64,000 nucleotides of DNA from Bettongia penicillata ogilbyi (lineage: Eukaryota; Chordata; Mammalia; Diprotodontia; Potoroidae), in contig JAJHZJ010000399.1 in NCBI GenBank assembly GCA_023548195.1, positions 9,456,600 to 9,520,599 on the forward strand, read 5' to 3'. Under the pieces are notes generated by a model. It did not search any database, had not been told where the DNA came from, and saw only the letters and a list, made by a program, of their open reading frames with translations. Positions within the stretch are counted from its first letter, which is position 1. Each line of letters starts with the position of its first letter. Positions 42,350 through 52,889 of this stretch are shown here, piece by piece. A program made the translations under genes and the position numbers.

Positions 42350-42805
42350 ATCTGGGAGACTGAGGAGAGAGGCCAGTGAGTTCAAAGATGAAGAAAAAGA
42401 CCTATGATAACCTTCAAATGAAGGGAGCGTATGCTTTTTCAAAAGGTCAATTACTTCCTGGAAGCTTGTGATTTATTGAACTACTTCTGTTCTAAGTTAT
42501 TAGGAATTCAAGAGCTTCCTGGTAAGACTGACTGGTGAACAGACAGATGACTAGTTCTGTTTAAATCACTCAGTGACCAGAGCGGTTAACAAATAGTAAA
42601 CTTTTGCATCAATCACAAAATATTGCTAAATAGTAAGTTTTTAGTAACTTGGGACTACTCACAGCAAAAACTGGAAAAGATCAGTTTTAAAATGATGAGA
42701 TTTGATTATGTAGTCCTGTCTATTTAAATTCTTTCATTTGGTGGCAAATGGCTTTCCAAATAAATACTTATATGGTAATCCTTATTAGGAAAGAGAAAGA
42801 AGAAA
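42350..42805. other. Intergenic, nothing recognised
   Basis: No gene or clear family. Confidence 0.35.
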
Positions 42806-42811
42806 ACAAAC

Positions 42812-43035
42812 AAATTAAGTGCCCACTATGTGCTAAGCACTTTTTTTTATCTCAAATTAGACATTATCTCATTTGATCTTCACAATACCCCCTGAGAAGT
42901 AGGTGTGCTTCTTATTTCCATTTTATACATTCTGAGATAAACAAATGTTAAGTTGACTTTCCCAGAGATATAGAGCTAATAAGTGTCTAAGGCTGGATTT
43001 GAACTCATGTTTTCCTGATTCTAAGGATGTTATTT
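42812..43035 (-). mobile_element. MIR SINE (antisense)
   Basis: 'taagtgcccactatgtgcta', 'agacattatctcatttgatc', 'ttcacaataccccctgagaa', 'tttgaactcatgttttcctg'. Confidence 0.8.
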
Positions 43036-43204
43036 CCAGCCAGCTAGTGACAGGAGTAGAATCCTATAGGCCTCTAACTCTTTGTCCAGACTGGATTGAT
43101 AGCATGGCATTTTTCCCACAAGGCGTGGTGTAAGCAGATCTAAAGATGGCTTCAATATCCTCCTTTTTTGTATAGGAAAAGTTCTAAAATAATCTTTTTC
43201 CCCC

Positions 43205-43640
43205 AGCGTTTGCCAAAAAGACTATTTTAAGGAGAACACACAGGGCAAGAGTTCACATGGTGATCAGAAGAAGCAGTACAAGGGACACTCTCAAGGTCTC
43301 TCTTAAGAACTTTGGAGTTGATTGTGTGACATAAGAGACACTGTCACAGGACTGCCCAGCATTGCATGCATTCATTAGAGAAGGTGCTGTACTGCATGAG
43401 CAAAGCAGAAATGAAGCAGCTCAAAAGAAATGTGAGATATGCAAATTTAGAGGGTCTACCCCAAATGTTCACATGGACTATTTGTGCCTGACCTGTGCAA
43501 GAACATTCCAAGCTCGTATTGATCTGATCAGACATAGTCAGATACACTGTAATTTGACTAGTGATGTCATTTTGGTCCTCTTGGAGAATGAAGGACAACC
43601 ACCGGTTAGGAAAAGTTCTATCTCTAACATACTTCAGAGG
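43205..43640 (+). mobile_element. LINE C-terminal region with Cys2-His2-like motif
   Basis: The 93-codon ORF at 43362-43643 reads NEAAQKKCEICKFRGSTPNV, then HMDYLCLTCARTFQARIDLI, then RHSQIH. The C-x2-C-x12-H-x4-H arrangement (LCLTCARTF...DLIRHSQIH) is the zinc-finger-like tail found after the reverse transcriptase in several LINE clades. Upstream text (agaagcagtacaagggacac, tctcttaagaactttggagt) and downstream text (tgatgtcattttggtcctct, tggagaatgaaggacaacca) fit a mammalian LINE 3' region. Upstream 'tgtgtgacataagagacac' contains a stop, so it is dead. The clade (RTE-, CR1- or L2-like) is not settled. Not a host gene. Confidence 0.7.
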
Positions 43641-43644
43641 TAGC

Positions 43645-44380
43645 CCCTCTTTTAGAAATAGTGTTTGCTATATCTATTCCAGCTCTTTGGACTTTAGGAT
43701 CTTTGAGCAAAGTAACTGGTAGATATGGAGCTAGAATGTGACAAGCATTTTCTAATTGACTCAGGATTAGTTAACAGGTGGGATATGAAAGGTCCTGTTT
43801 ATGGTGTCAAGTGCTATGAAGTTGTCTAGGCCTAGAGATAAACTGATCTGTCGAGTTATTATTGGGAAAAGAAGAAGAGATGTTCTCAAATGTTTGAGGG
43901 GAAGATCAAAATTTACCACATAAACAACCATGCACACTTACAGGATACTGACAAGATGATATGGGAATGAATTTTCCTAGGGAGTTTGGGAGAAGGACCA
44001 GAAATACCTTGTGTTTTCTTTATTTTTTCCCCTTCTCCTTTTATTCTTGCAATTATAAATATGAATGCTAACTCATATTTCACAGAGTGAGAGGGAGAGG
44101 AGGAAGGACAGAATAAACTTCCAATTTACAAAGATCCTAATAGGGATAAAGATATATTTATTACTATAGCTATGGATGTCTGTTTATATTCTGTAGTGGG
44201 CATTATTAATTTATTTACATTCCCCAGAGTGAAGGACACTTCTTATGTAATCCAAATTCTAAGAAACAAAAATATTCTCATATATATCACCAACAGACAC
44301 CAATGTAGAGACCAGGTATTGTAGAAACAGTTAAAATTTTGTTGGCCATGTATACATGGCAAATAGTTTTGTAATCAAGG
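43645..44380. other. Intergenic, nothing recognised
   Basis: No gene or clear family. Confidence 0.35.
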
Positions 44381-44384
44381 GAAG

Positions 44385-44525
44385 GACCAAAGAATAATCA
44401 CCAGCTTTTCCATTTATTATTTGGGCATTCTTGGGCAAGTTAGTTCCTGTAGGCCTTAGTTTTCTCCTTTGTAAAATTAGGGATTGGACTAGATAACTAT
44501 ATATCTCTGATTCTATGATTCAATT
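44385..44525 (+). mobile_element. MIR SINE
   Basis: 'atttgggcattcttgggcaa', 'ggccttagttttctcctttg', 'attagggattggactagata', 'tctctgattctatgattc'. Confidence 0.7.
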
Positions 44526-44724
44526 ATAAATAAATTATCACTTATTTTGGTTAAACTGAATCTTTCAAGTGTGTGAATTTTTTTAATATAAAAAATTTCA
44601 TATATTCCCCCTTCCATGAAACTACTAATGCTATTAGTATTTGTTGATTGAGAAAATATGTAATTGAATTATAGATTCCTTTCAATACCCCCATGGGTAC
44701 AGGGCCCACAGATTGGGAAATACT

Positions 44725-45121
44725 CTGTGGTGGAAGCAATAAAGCTCATCCCCCTGAAGGCTAGGCTAGTTTTCCTTGAAAGATATGAAAACTTTACTCC
44801 AGTACTAATTGGCTCAGGGAACCTTAGGCAGATCCTGAATATTCTGGCCAGATTCTGGACCACAAAATACAAAAGCTAGGACAAAAGCCTTCTCTCTGAC
44901 TGGTTAGGCCAGAATGGGCAACACACAGAATCAAGGAAGCTCTGCCCAGCTGATTCTATATCCTTGCTAAATCCCCTTTCTCTTCCTCAAATGTTCTTCC
45001 CCTACTGTGGCTAAGTAAAATCCCTGCTGTCAATTCTTGAATGATCTACAAATGTTTCATTTTGTTCCACTTTCAAACCTGAGCTGCCAGCCCACCCAAG
45101 TCAGGCCTGGTTGACAACACA
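44725..45121 (+). mobile_element. Possible LTR of an endogenous retrovirus
   Basis: Opens near TGTGGTGGAAGCAATAAAGC and closes near 'cctggttgacaacaca'. Inside, pyrimidine-rich promoter-like text, CCAGCTGATTCTATATCCTT, then 'ctaagtaaaatccctgctgt' as a weak poly(A) signal about 115 bp before the end. Overall texture resembles class I LTRs. No TSD found, so boundaries and identity are weak. Confidence 0.35.
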
Positions 45122-45124
45122 CTG

Positions 45125-45815
45125 AATTAGAAGACTCTGTGAACTATAGACCTCACTTAGTGCAAGCCTCTATTTCTTTAACATTAGTCTTTTGGAAAGT
45201 TATCATTGAACAAACACAACAAATGAACCCTAAATGTCAAGCTATTTGTCAATCAGTTAATCATTTATTAAAAGTACTGTGTTAGGAGCTGTAAGGGATA
45301 TAAAGGGAGTATAAGCAAAGGTTCCTATATATTAGATATTTATCCAGACAAGATTTATTAGGAAGAAATCATTAGGTAACTCAAGAGCAGGGGAGAAGGG
45401 ATATTGGGAGTTGGAGATGGGTCTGGCTATTCAGGAGGCCAAGGAGACAAAATCATTTCACTTGCCTTTCTAGATATAAGACGTTAGACTGGATATTAGC
45501 AGTAATGCAAAGTAAGATGATTTGCTGGCAAAGAAAAATTGTAAAGAAGTCATCGTGTGTCTTCATCACCATACTACCCTGCTTTCTAGACCGTTCTCCA
45601 AACTTTCTAATACCTTAGCAGTATCAGTCTTAGGATGCTTTCAAAGGGTCTCTTTCAGCACCTTTCCCCTCTCAGATACTCTTCAAAAGCAATGGACCTT
45701 GAATGATGATTTAAATCTAAACCTTTAACAAACAGTCTTTTAAAGAACAAGATGATTGCAATAGAGTATAGATTCTTTATTGTTTCAAGTTCCTAAGGAG
45801 TATCAAAATAATATG
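45125..45815. other. Intergenic; MIR3/L2-like piece at 45245-45345
   Basis: 'caatcagttaatcatttatt' and 'ctgtgttaggagctgtaagg' match the repeat with 'gtgctaggtactggggatac'. The rest is unrecognised. The 68-codon ORF at 45522 has no domain. Confidence 0.35.
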
Positions 45816-45819
45816 AAAA

Positions 45820-46118
45820 GTCTGTTTCCTTATCTGTAAAATGATAAGAATAATTATCCTTATTTTATTGGACCTTGGCAGTTCCATTTTCAAATACCAC
45901 CCTTGCCAGCTCTGTGACCTTTAAGCAAGGTAATTATCCCCTTGGATCCTACTTTACTTTTCTATAAAATAAGGGAAGTAGACTAGTTGGCTTCTATAGT
46001 CTCTTCCATCTCTAATTTTCTGATCCTGTTGTACTTAGACCCCAAAGTTTTTGTGAGGATGGAATGAAATAAAATATGCAAAGTGCTATATAAACTTTAA
46101 GGAGACACATAGATTTTT
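45820..46118 (+). mobile_element. MIR SINE(s), interrupted at the 3' end
   Basis: 'agtctgtttccttatctgta' then 'ccagctctgtgacctttaag', 'agtctcttccatctctaatt' and 'aagtgctatataaactttaa'. The end is split by the SINE at 46119 and 'gctatataaataggagctat' follows at 46380. Confidence 0.6.
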
Positions 46119-46379
46119 TGTTGTTGTTATTGGGTTGTTCTGTTCATTTTTAACTCTTTGTGACTCCATTTGGGTTTTTCTTGGCAAAGATACTGGAGCA
46201 GATTTCCATTTCCCTCTCTAGCTCATTTTACAAATAAGGAAAATGAGCAAATAGGGTTAAGTGACTTTCCCAGGGTCACACAGCTAGTAGGTGTCTGAGA
46301 CCAGGTTTGAATTTAGGAAGATGCATCTTCATGGTTCCAAGCCCAACACTCTCCATCCACTGCACCACTTAACTGCCCC
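46119..46379 (-). mobile_element. Marsupial SINE with RTE-like tail, nested in MIR
   Basis: Full-length antisense: 'ttgttgttgttattgggttg', 'tgactccatttgggtttttc', 'tctctagctcattttacaaa', 'gtgactttcccagggtcaca', 'ccatccactgcaccacttaa', 'ctgcccc'. Confidence 0.9.
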
Positions 46380-46384
46380 AGCTA

Positions 46385-46830
46385 TATAAATAGGAGCTAT
46401 AATTGACCCTGTGATTTTTATGCTTATAGGAGTTGAGCCTTCTCATTATTTCTAAAGTTAGAGCATTCATTCTGCTTTCTTAACCTGCTACTCAGACCTT
46501 AATGTGGTATTTAATCAGTGGAGGGGAAGAGAAACATGAGACACATCCTGTATCCCTTGCTGGTCATCAGTAAGCATTGGTACTTTGCTGACTGGGCTTG
46601 ATATTGATCAGGTCAATTAGTCACTGACAATGGGGGAAAGTGAGAGTGATCCTTACATTTTATGTATCTTTTAACATATTTTTTGGGAGGGCACAAGAGT
46701 GCAATATTACTCCACAGTGCCCTACTTGAAGATGGAGTGTTTTTAAATGGTGACATCTGACCACTACAGAGATCCAACCTCAATTCAAGAAAAAAAAAAG
46801 ATTGAGGGTAAGGAAAATATATACATTTTA
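46385..46830. other. Intergenic, nothing recognised
   Basis: No gene or clear family. Confidence 0.35.
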
Positions 46831-46834
46831 GCTT

Positions 46835-47038
46835 ATGATGAATGTCCCTTTACTAGGAAAAAGGAAATGTGATTTTTAGATACCCAATACAGATCTATGA
46901 AGGGGGTTTGGAGGCCAGCTAAGTCCAATTTTCTCCTTTGAAGTGGCTTGCTCAGGGTTACACAAGTCCTGACAGAACCAGAATTTGAACGAGGTTATTT
47001 TGGTTCCTAATCCTGTGCTCTTTCCATTCCTTAATTTC
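46835..47038 (-). mobile_element. MIR-class SINE (antisense)
   Basis: 'gtttggaggccagctaagtc', 'tggcttgctcagggttacac', 'agaatttgaacgaggttatt', 'cctgtgctctttccattcct'. Confidence 0.6.
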
Positions 47039-47039
47039 T

Positions 47040-47440
47040 ATATCATTTCTTGCTTCTCTGAATATTTTCAAGCTTAGTTCAGGCTCAGTATAGGTGCTTA
47101 TCCTATACCTTGCTCCTATCAAAAGGCAGTAGACAGACCTGACAAAGAGAGGAAGAAATCACGATGTAGCCAGATTGGTTTCACTCTTTTCAGTTGCTAC
47201 AAAGTCCTGGAGGTGACTTTTAATCTAAAGAGGGAAAACTACATGTACAGAGATAGGTAGATACAAAATACATACATAGAAACCTCCTGAGCCACTCTGA
47301 GTATTGCCAAAGCAGATTCATAGTTCAGTCTATGAAGTATGGGTTACAGATACTTCCAGTATCCTTAGTACCCCTGGCAATATGAACATCATGGCAGCAG
47401 AGTAGGCAAATGATTTTATAGAGGACACTAATAAAATTAT
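47040..47440. other. Intergenic, nothing recognised
   Basis: No gene or clear family. Confidence 0.35.
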
Positions 47441-47442
47441 TA

Positions 47443-47625
47443 AATCTAGAGCTGGAGGAGTTCAGAGGCCAGTTAGTCTGACCCCTTCATTTTATAGATA
47501 ATGAAATTGAGGCCCAGGGAAGTTAAGTGACTTGCCCAAAGTCATGTAGTAAACGTCAGAGATGAGAACTGAATCCAGCTCTTCTGACTCCAGAATCAGG
47601 AATCTTTCCCACCACAACATAGACA
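47443..47625 (-). mobile_element. MIR-class SINE (antisense)
   Basis: 'aaatctagagctggaggagt', 'cattttatagataatgaaat', 'ttaagtgacttgcccaaagt', 'gaatccagctcttctgactc'. Confidence 0.75.
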
Positions 47626-47738
47626 AGACAATGGGTATAATGTTTCCCCCAAACAGAATGTAAGCTTGAAGGCAGGGAAAAATAGGAATAGCTGGGGGAG
47701 TCAGGCAAGACTCTTATAGTAAGGTGGTACATGAGTTG

Positions 47739-47985
47739 AGGGCAGTTGGGTGGCACAGTGGATCAAGTGCTGGGCCTGGAGTCAAGAAGATCCCTCTTGC
47801 TGAGTTCAAGTATGGCCTCAGACATGACCCTGGGCAGGTCACTATCACTAAACTCTGCCTCAGTTTCTTCATCTGTAAGACTATCTGGAGAAGGAAATGG
47901 CAAACTACTCCAGCATCTCTGCCAAGAAAATCCCAAACAAGATCACAAAGAGTTGGGCACAACTAAAAATGACTGAACACCAGCA
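47739..47985 (+). mobile_element. Marsupial SINE with RTE-like tail
   Basis: Full length: GGGCAGTTGGGTGGCACAGT, 'caagtgctgggcctggagtc', 'tctgcctcagtttcttcatc', 'aaggaaatggcaaactactc', 'caaagagttgggcacaacta', 'aaaatgactgaacaccagc'. Three ORFs of 76-82 codons through it are shadow frames. Confidence 0.92.
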
Positions 47986-47999
47986 AGATGGGTTGAGTC

Positions 48000-48300
48000 T
48001 TGAAAGGAATTAAGTCTTGAGAGGCAGAGCTGAGAGAAGAGAGAATTTCAGTTATGGGGGCAAGGTGTGTTGAAAGTCATGGAACTGGGAGATGTGACAC
48101 TATAGATGGAGGTGTGTGTGTTTGTAGTGGGGTGGTCATGGGGGTGTTAGTCACTGGGTAGAATATATAAAGGAGAGTAGTGTGTAATCAACCTCAGAAG
48201 ATAAGTTGGAGGCAGAATGAGAGGGCTTTTAAATACTGGAGGAGGTATTTTATCCTAGAGGTAATCAGGTTTGCATAGCTCTCAAAGATTTCCTGCTCTT
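48000..48300. mobile_element. Ancient element, same unresolved family as 29385-30060
   Basis: 'ggaggcagaatgagagggct', 'aggaggtattttatcctaga', 'ggtaatcagg' resemble the part of the consensus that precedes 'ccctgcagcttcttgagca'. Confidence 0.35.
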
Positions 48301-48539
48301 ACTCACTACCAGAGGCTCAAGGGGCAGAAGCCCAATTTACTCAACATAGCTTGGGGCTCATCCTTTTGACTAAACTGTGGAAGTCATGGAGTTCTCACTA
48401 GATAAAAGGTTTAGTTTCTGTAGTATTTCTAGAATTAGCCAACACTGTACTTGCCAGAGGTGGGGTGGGAGGATTAAGGAATATTTTATTCTGTTCTAAT
48501 CACAACTTGATTCCATGCAAGGAAGTTGAAGGAACCAGC

Positions 48540-48770
48540 CTGATCCTTTCCTTTTTTCCTAAGTTTTTTTCAATCAACAAGAATTTACTTTTTTCTCCTC
48601 TCCATCTCTCCTGACCACCACCCCCACCACCCAAAGAAAAAGGGGAAACCCTTGTAACAAGTGTGCATAGTAAAGGAAAACAAATTCCCACACTGGTTAT
48701 GTAAAAAAAAAATGGGAGTCTCATTCTGCATTGATCCTTGTTTGGTTGTATCATTTTAATCTTTGGAGCA
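48540..48770 (-). mobile_element. L1 LINE 3' UTR (antisense)
   Basis: 'aaaggggaaacccttgtaac', 'aagtgtgcatagtaaaggaa', 'aacaaattcccacactggtt' parallels 37592-37795. Confidence 0.6.
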
Positions 48771-48984
48771 ATAGCAAAAGTCCATGTGTGACCTTGCCAT
48801 CATCTTCACATTTCTAGTTAACATTAAGAAATGAATGATATCTCTTGTTAAAAAAAGGAGCCCCACTGACTGGTTAATTGATTCACAAGTCTGCTAACTC
48901 GTTCCATACTAACTGCTTATATTAAAAGCTAACAAAACACAGCCAGAGTCCCATTATGTTTCAGTTGTAACCTTTTGAAAAAGA

Positions 48985-49012
48985 GAAAATGAGGTGGGTG
49001 GTGGTGGTGGGG
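48985..49012. repeat. GGT-rich run
   Basis: GAGGTGGGTGGTGGTGGTGG followed by GGTGG has four or more G-tracts and could form a two-tier quadruplex. Confidence 0.6.
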
Positions 49013-49014
49013 TG

Positions 49015-49580
49015 GAAATCTTTAGGATTCATTAAATGGAAAAAAGTCTGAGGCATGGTCCTGTGGTAAAATGTACCCAAAGCCAAACAGACCCCTGTGC
49101 CAAATCCTGTAGAAGTCTCTTCTTTTCTAGGCACATTAAAAAAAAATTCCTATAGGTATCCCATGAGCAGACTTTACAATGCAACATTATTTACCATTCT
49201 GTAGGGTCTTTTCTGGCCCAGGAAAATCTGTTCTCAAAAGCTACTGGGTTCCTTTTACAACTTCACACTGTCATGTGGCAAAGCTCAAACTTGGCTCTTA
49301 TTCACAGGACTGGGGGTGGGGGTGGGGAGGAATGGGAAACAGAAGCCTTCTTCTCCCTTCTTCCCTCTTCTTCTCCTCCTCCCACCCCCTCCTATCTTTT
49401 TGTGATGACAGCAGGCCATACAATTAAACCATGGTCGGTATTTAGGGTTAAACCAGTCTTGGTTCTTTGCTCCTCTCTCTTCATACATCTGTTTGTGAAC
49501 TGATCTTGTCTCTAGGCTTTAGCTTTTTTTTTTTTTTATTTTAACAATCACAGATAAAATGAATTTGGGGGTCAATTTAT
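49015..49580. other. Intergenic, nothing recognised
   Basis: A GGGGGTGGGGGTGGGGAGG-like run lies at 49311-49330, followed by a pyrimidine-rich stretch that causes the overlapping ORFs here. No gene. Confidence 0.4.
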
Positions 49581-49587
49581 TCCAAAT

Positions 49588-49735
49588 TTATTTTACAGAT
49601 GAAGAAACTGAGGCCTAGTGAGGTTGAAGGACTGTCTTAATTGTATTTTTAAATCCCTAGTGCTTAGTATAGTGGTAAGTGTTAGCATGTGGTAAGTGTT
49701 TAATAAACTCTTTTTTCATTCATTCATTCCAGGTA
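49588..49735 (+). mobile_element. MIR antisense fragment and L2 3' end
   Basis: 49588-49640 is antisense MIR (tttacagatgaagaaactga). 49645-49735 is sense L2: 'aaatccctagtgcttagtat', 'gtggtaagtgtttaataaac', ending in the L2-type TTCATTCATTCATTCC. Confidence 0.7.
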
Positions 49736-49881
49736 TTTAAACAGTAGAGTGATAACATCACTGGGATATTTGAGGATTTTTTTACTTTGTGTTTAATCAC
49801 TCATAAAGCAAAAAGTACATTTAAATATGTGAGTATCAATGGCAACTTATAACTTATTCTGTATCTCCTTCTGACCCTTGT

Positions 49882-49944
<63 letters not shown>
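49882..49944. repeat. (AC)n microsatellite
   Basis: About 31 AC repeats. Confidence 0.95.
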
Positions 49945-49949
<5 letters not shown>

Positions 49950-50084
49950 TGGCTTGCTGAATCAGAAATCTTTATTACCAGAAAAAGATTCAGTAGGAGA
50001 GGGGCAAGGGGCATATTCAGGAATTAATATGATATAAAACCAAAAGGCATTTGTATAACTTTTTTGATCAGTCCTTACAAGATA

Positions 50085-50165
50085 ATGACATTATTAATGT
50101 TGACAACATATTTCTATAGTATTTTAAGCTTCACAAAGCACTTTCCTCACAAAAATTCTGTATAA
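50085..50165 (-). mobile_element. MIR SINE 3' fragment (antisense)
   Basis: 'tatagtattttaagcttcac', 'aaagcactttcctcacaaaa', 'attctgtataata'. Confidence 0.55.
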
Positions 50166-50169
50166 TAAA

Positions 50170-50720
50170 TTCTCATTAATTCTTGTCTGAGGATTATGCA
50201 GTCCAATTCGAGATGCAGTGTTATGATTTTCTTTTACTACTCAAAAAAGTAAAAAAAACAAAAACAAAAACAAATTACAACCATATGAATCTGTGCTCAA
50301 TTGGATACATTAGATTTTCAAGATAAATGAAAGGGAAAAAATACTGAAGCAAGTTCCTCAAAAAGCAAGTAAGACAAATTTCCTGTTGTAAGTTATTGAG
50401 TAGAAAGATTTATTTTTTAAATTCTAGGTCAAATGGCTAGTGTTGGTATCACGTGTTTGAGGGTAAAATGGAATTGAGATTAAAATGAAATATTTTTTAA
50501 CAGAGAGGAAGGAAACTACAGAGTGGACTATATATAATGTTAGTTGTAATCAATGCTTTACATTACATGTATACATTGATTGTAATACATGTAATGCATT
50601 ACATTTATTACATTGATACATTAGATATAATTGACACATTAGTTTCACTTTTTAAAAATAGTATAATTTATTAGCAAGTGATTGTTTTATTGAAACAAAT
50701 AAAGCAACAAAAAAATACAC
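50170..50720. other. Intergenic; 12-bp inverted repeat at 50561-50596
   Basis: CATTACATGTAT (50561-50572) and ATACATGTAATG (50585-50596) are perfect inverses around a 12-base loop, inside a stretch of repeated 'cattacat' and 'ttacattgat' words. No gene. Confidence 0.5.
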
Positions 50721-50724
50721 AGTA

Positions 50725-50825
50725 CATTGGAAAGAGTATTGGTCTTACAGCGAGAAGGTCTTAATGTTAGTTGTGTGACTCTGGGTGAGTCACCATCTCT
50801 CTGAACCTCAGGTTTCCTTATAGAT
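50725..50825 (+). mobile_element. MIR SINE fragment
   Basis: 'attggaaagagtattggtct', 'gtgtgactctgggtgagtca', 'tgaacctcaggtttccttat'. Confidence 0.65.
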
Positions 50826-51052
50826 AGAGTGCTGGGCCTGGAGTCACTTTGACTTATTTTCATGAGTTCAAATACAGTCTCAGACACTTACTAGCCTGTG
50901 TGACCTTGGGCAAGTCACTTAACCCCCAGTTCCTTATTTATAAAATGACCAGGAGCAGGAAATGGTAAACAACCCTTTGATAAGAAAAACCCAAATGAGG
51001 TTTACTGAAGAGTTAGTGGGACACTACTGAAAAATGACTGAACAACAAGACA
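50826..51052 (+). mobile_element. Marsupial SINE with RTE-like tail
   Basis: 'gagtgctgggcctggagtca', 'tgagttcaaatacagtctca', 'ttgggcaagtcacttaaccc', 'gagttagtgggacactactg', 'aaaaatgactgaacaacaag'. The head directly abuts the MIR piece. Confidence 0.88.
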
Positions 51053-51166
51053 AGGAGACTAGTATTTGCAACACCGACCTAATGGTATTTTGGGAAGAAA
51101 GATTTTCGTGACCTTTAAGGAGTCCTATAAAGTTCTTATTTTATTTTTTTAACATCAAAAGTAGAA

Positions 51167-51196
51167 TACAGGGTGTCCCAAAAGTTTTTGCACCTT
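51167..51196. repeat. Mariner-like terminal sequence (candidate)
   Basis: TA at 51167-51168 is followed by CAGGGTGTCCCAAAAGTTTT and 'tgcacc', which looks like one terminal repeat of a Tc1/mariner-type element. No partner end was found within several hundred bases. Confidence 0.25.
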
Positions 51197-51199
51197 GTG

Positions 51200-51930
51200 T
51201 AAAATGCAGTAAAACAAATGAACAACAACAAAAAATTGAGGTTTTGATAAAACCACTTAATAATCCTGCTTGACTTCAGTCACTGACCCCCTCTCTAGAA
51301 CAGACAGTGTGTGGGTTCAGTCAGTCATACCAACCTACAAGATATAAGCAACACAGAAAAAATGACTTCATCCCAATAAAAGGCTCTTTATTTTGGAATG
51401 TTAAAAGTAATAACTGCTAAAGAAAAAAGGAGTAATTTCAGATTTATAATATGGAAGAAAACTACGTGAATGTAACTGTAGATAGAGGATATTGAAAATA
51501 CCCTTAATTATTTCATAGTTAGCATTGACAAGCTCTTTTAATAAAAAGAAATGGGGCTTACTGGAGGTTGGTGCTAGAGTTTGGTTGATAGGACTCCTGA
51601 TCTGAGTATATTTATAGGTTCTTAAAAAACCAAAATAAAAATGATAATCACAGCAAACTGAGATAGGCAGTGCCAGGTAGTTTAGGGAATAAAAAAAACA
51701 TTGTGGATTTGATGATTAAATTATTTATAGTTTAGTGAATACCATAACCAGTCCTCACTTTTTTTAAAAATTGCATTGCATCCTTGGAAATGGCACTGAA
51801 ACAATATTATGCTTGGGGATTTAATGCCTGATCAAAGACAGCAATGTTCCAGTCCTTCCACAACTGACCTACTAGTCACATTGACTGAGAATATAAGGAC
51901 TTAACATTGAATCAATTATTTTTCCACTGC
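51200..51930. other. Intergenic, nothing recognised
   Basis: No gene or clear family. Confidence 0.35.
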
Positions 51931-51934
51931 ACTG

Positions 51935-52175
51935 GCTACCTCCCAGAGTCCCTGAGGTTTTTTCTCCTAAAAAGTAGCCCTTGATCCTTCTTAGTTGTTA
52001 ATGCTCTCCACCTCAAACTGTCATACTTTTACTTAATTCAGGTTATTTCCTCTTCTCCCCCTAGCAGACTATAAACACATTGAGGGCAAAAACAATTTCA
52101 GTTTTGTCCTTGTAAACTCAGCACCTATTATGTACCCTGTGGAGAGTAAGTTCTTAATCAATGTTTGTTTAATGT
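51935..52175 (+). mobile_element. L2 LINE 3' end
   Basis: 'tggctacctcccagagtccc', 'ctagcagactataaacacat', 'tgagggcaaaaacaatttca', 'ctcagcacctattatgtacc', 'ttcttaatcaatgtttgttt'. Confidence 0.7.
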
Positions 52176-52179
52176 AATT

Positions 52180-52690
52180 GAATTATTATTATATTATGAG
52201 CCCCATTAAGTGGGCTTGAATGCATATATTGAAATACAGAAGTTCCACCATGGAATTCTTAGGATTCATAAAGGCTCTGTGGCAGTTTATTGGATAGATC
52301 ATCTCTTTAAAATGATGTCCATTGGAAGATTGGAATCAATGTCTTCTTTTTCTCCAGATAAATCTTTCCATAGCAAGTTGGAAGTCCAAAATCTGACTTT
52401 CTGTGCCTTTGTCTTGGTGATACTAATGTTTATGGGATAATTGCATGAGAGACTCAAGGCTTTTTAAAAAATAGCTCATAGAACCAAATCCTTCTCTCTA
52501 GTCCAGCTGCCTCCCTGAGTTATTGCCCATTGCCAGGATCACGGGCCCTGTTGTAGAAACCGTGGAATGAATGTGTAGGGTCACTGAGAAGTGATGTATA
52601 GGTGTCAGTTAGACTGTGTTGAACGAATGGAACAGTGGAATGTCAAGTGATGAAAAGCAGAGATTGCATATAGGAAGTTAACATTTTTGA
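52180..52690. other. Intergenic, nothing recognised
   Basis: A 76-codon ORF at 52210-52440 has no known domain and a hydrophobic C-terminal end. There is no further support for it as a gene. Confidence 0.35.
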
Positions 52691-52698
52691 TAGTCTAG

Positions 52699-52875
52699 CA
52701 GGGGTGGGGAACCACATATGGCCTTCTAGGTCTTTGGGTGCAGCCTTTTGACTGAGTCTAAGTTTTATAGAACAAATCCCCTTATTAAGGGGTGAAGTTT
52801 AGATTCAGTCAAAGGTTGCACTTGAGGTCCGAGAGAGTAATATGTGGCCTTGAAGCTACAGGTTCCTCATCCCCA
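52699..52875 (+). mobile_element. hAT-type MITE, most complete copy
   Basis: Left end CAGGGGTGGGGAACC (52699-52713), right end GGTTCCTCATCCCCA (52861-52875), inverse of each other with three or four mismatches. 177 bp, no ORF. Core shared with the copies at 1276 and 25125 (CCTTTTGACTGAGTCTAAGT). A central CCCCTTATTAAGGGG palindrome stands where the 25125 copy has its hairpin. An 8-bp TSD is not recognisable. Confidence 0.75.
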
Positions 52876-52889
52876 TCAGTTTTTCATGG

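Noticed and set aside
43344..43598. Minus-strand 84-codon ORF
   Set aside because: Shadow of the LINE-derived ORF on the plus strand, which shows the Cys/His motif.
47724..47976. Three overlapping ORFs of 76-82 codons
   Set aside because: All are shadow frames of the full-length SINE at 47739-47985.
52210..52440. 76-codon ORF with hydrophobic C-terminus as a small membrane protein
   Set aside because: Single short ORF without conservation evidence or neighbours. Left as unannotated.
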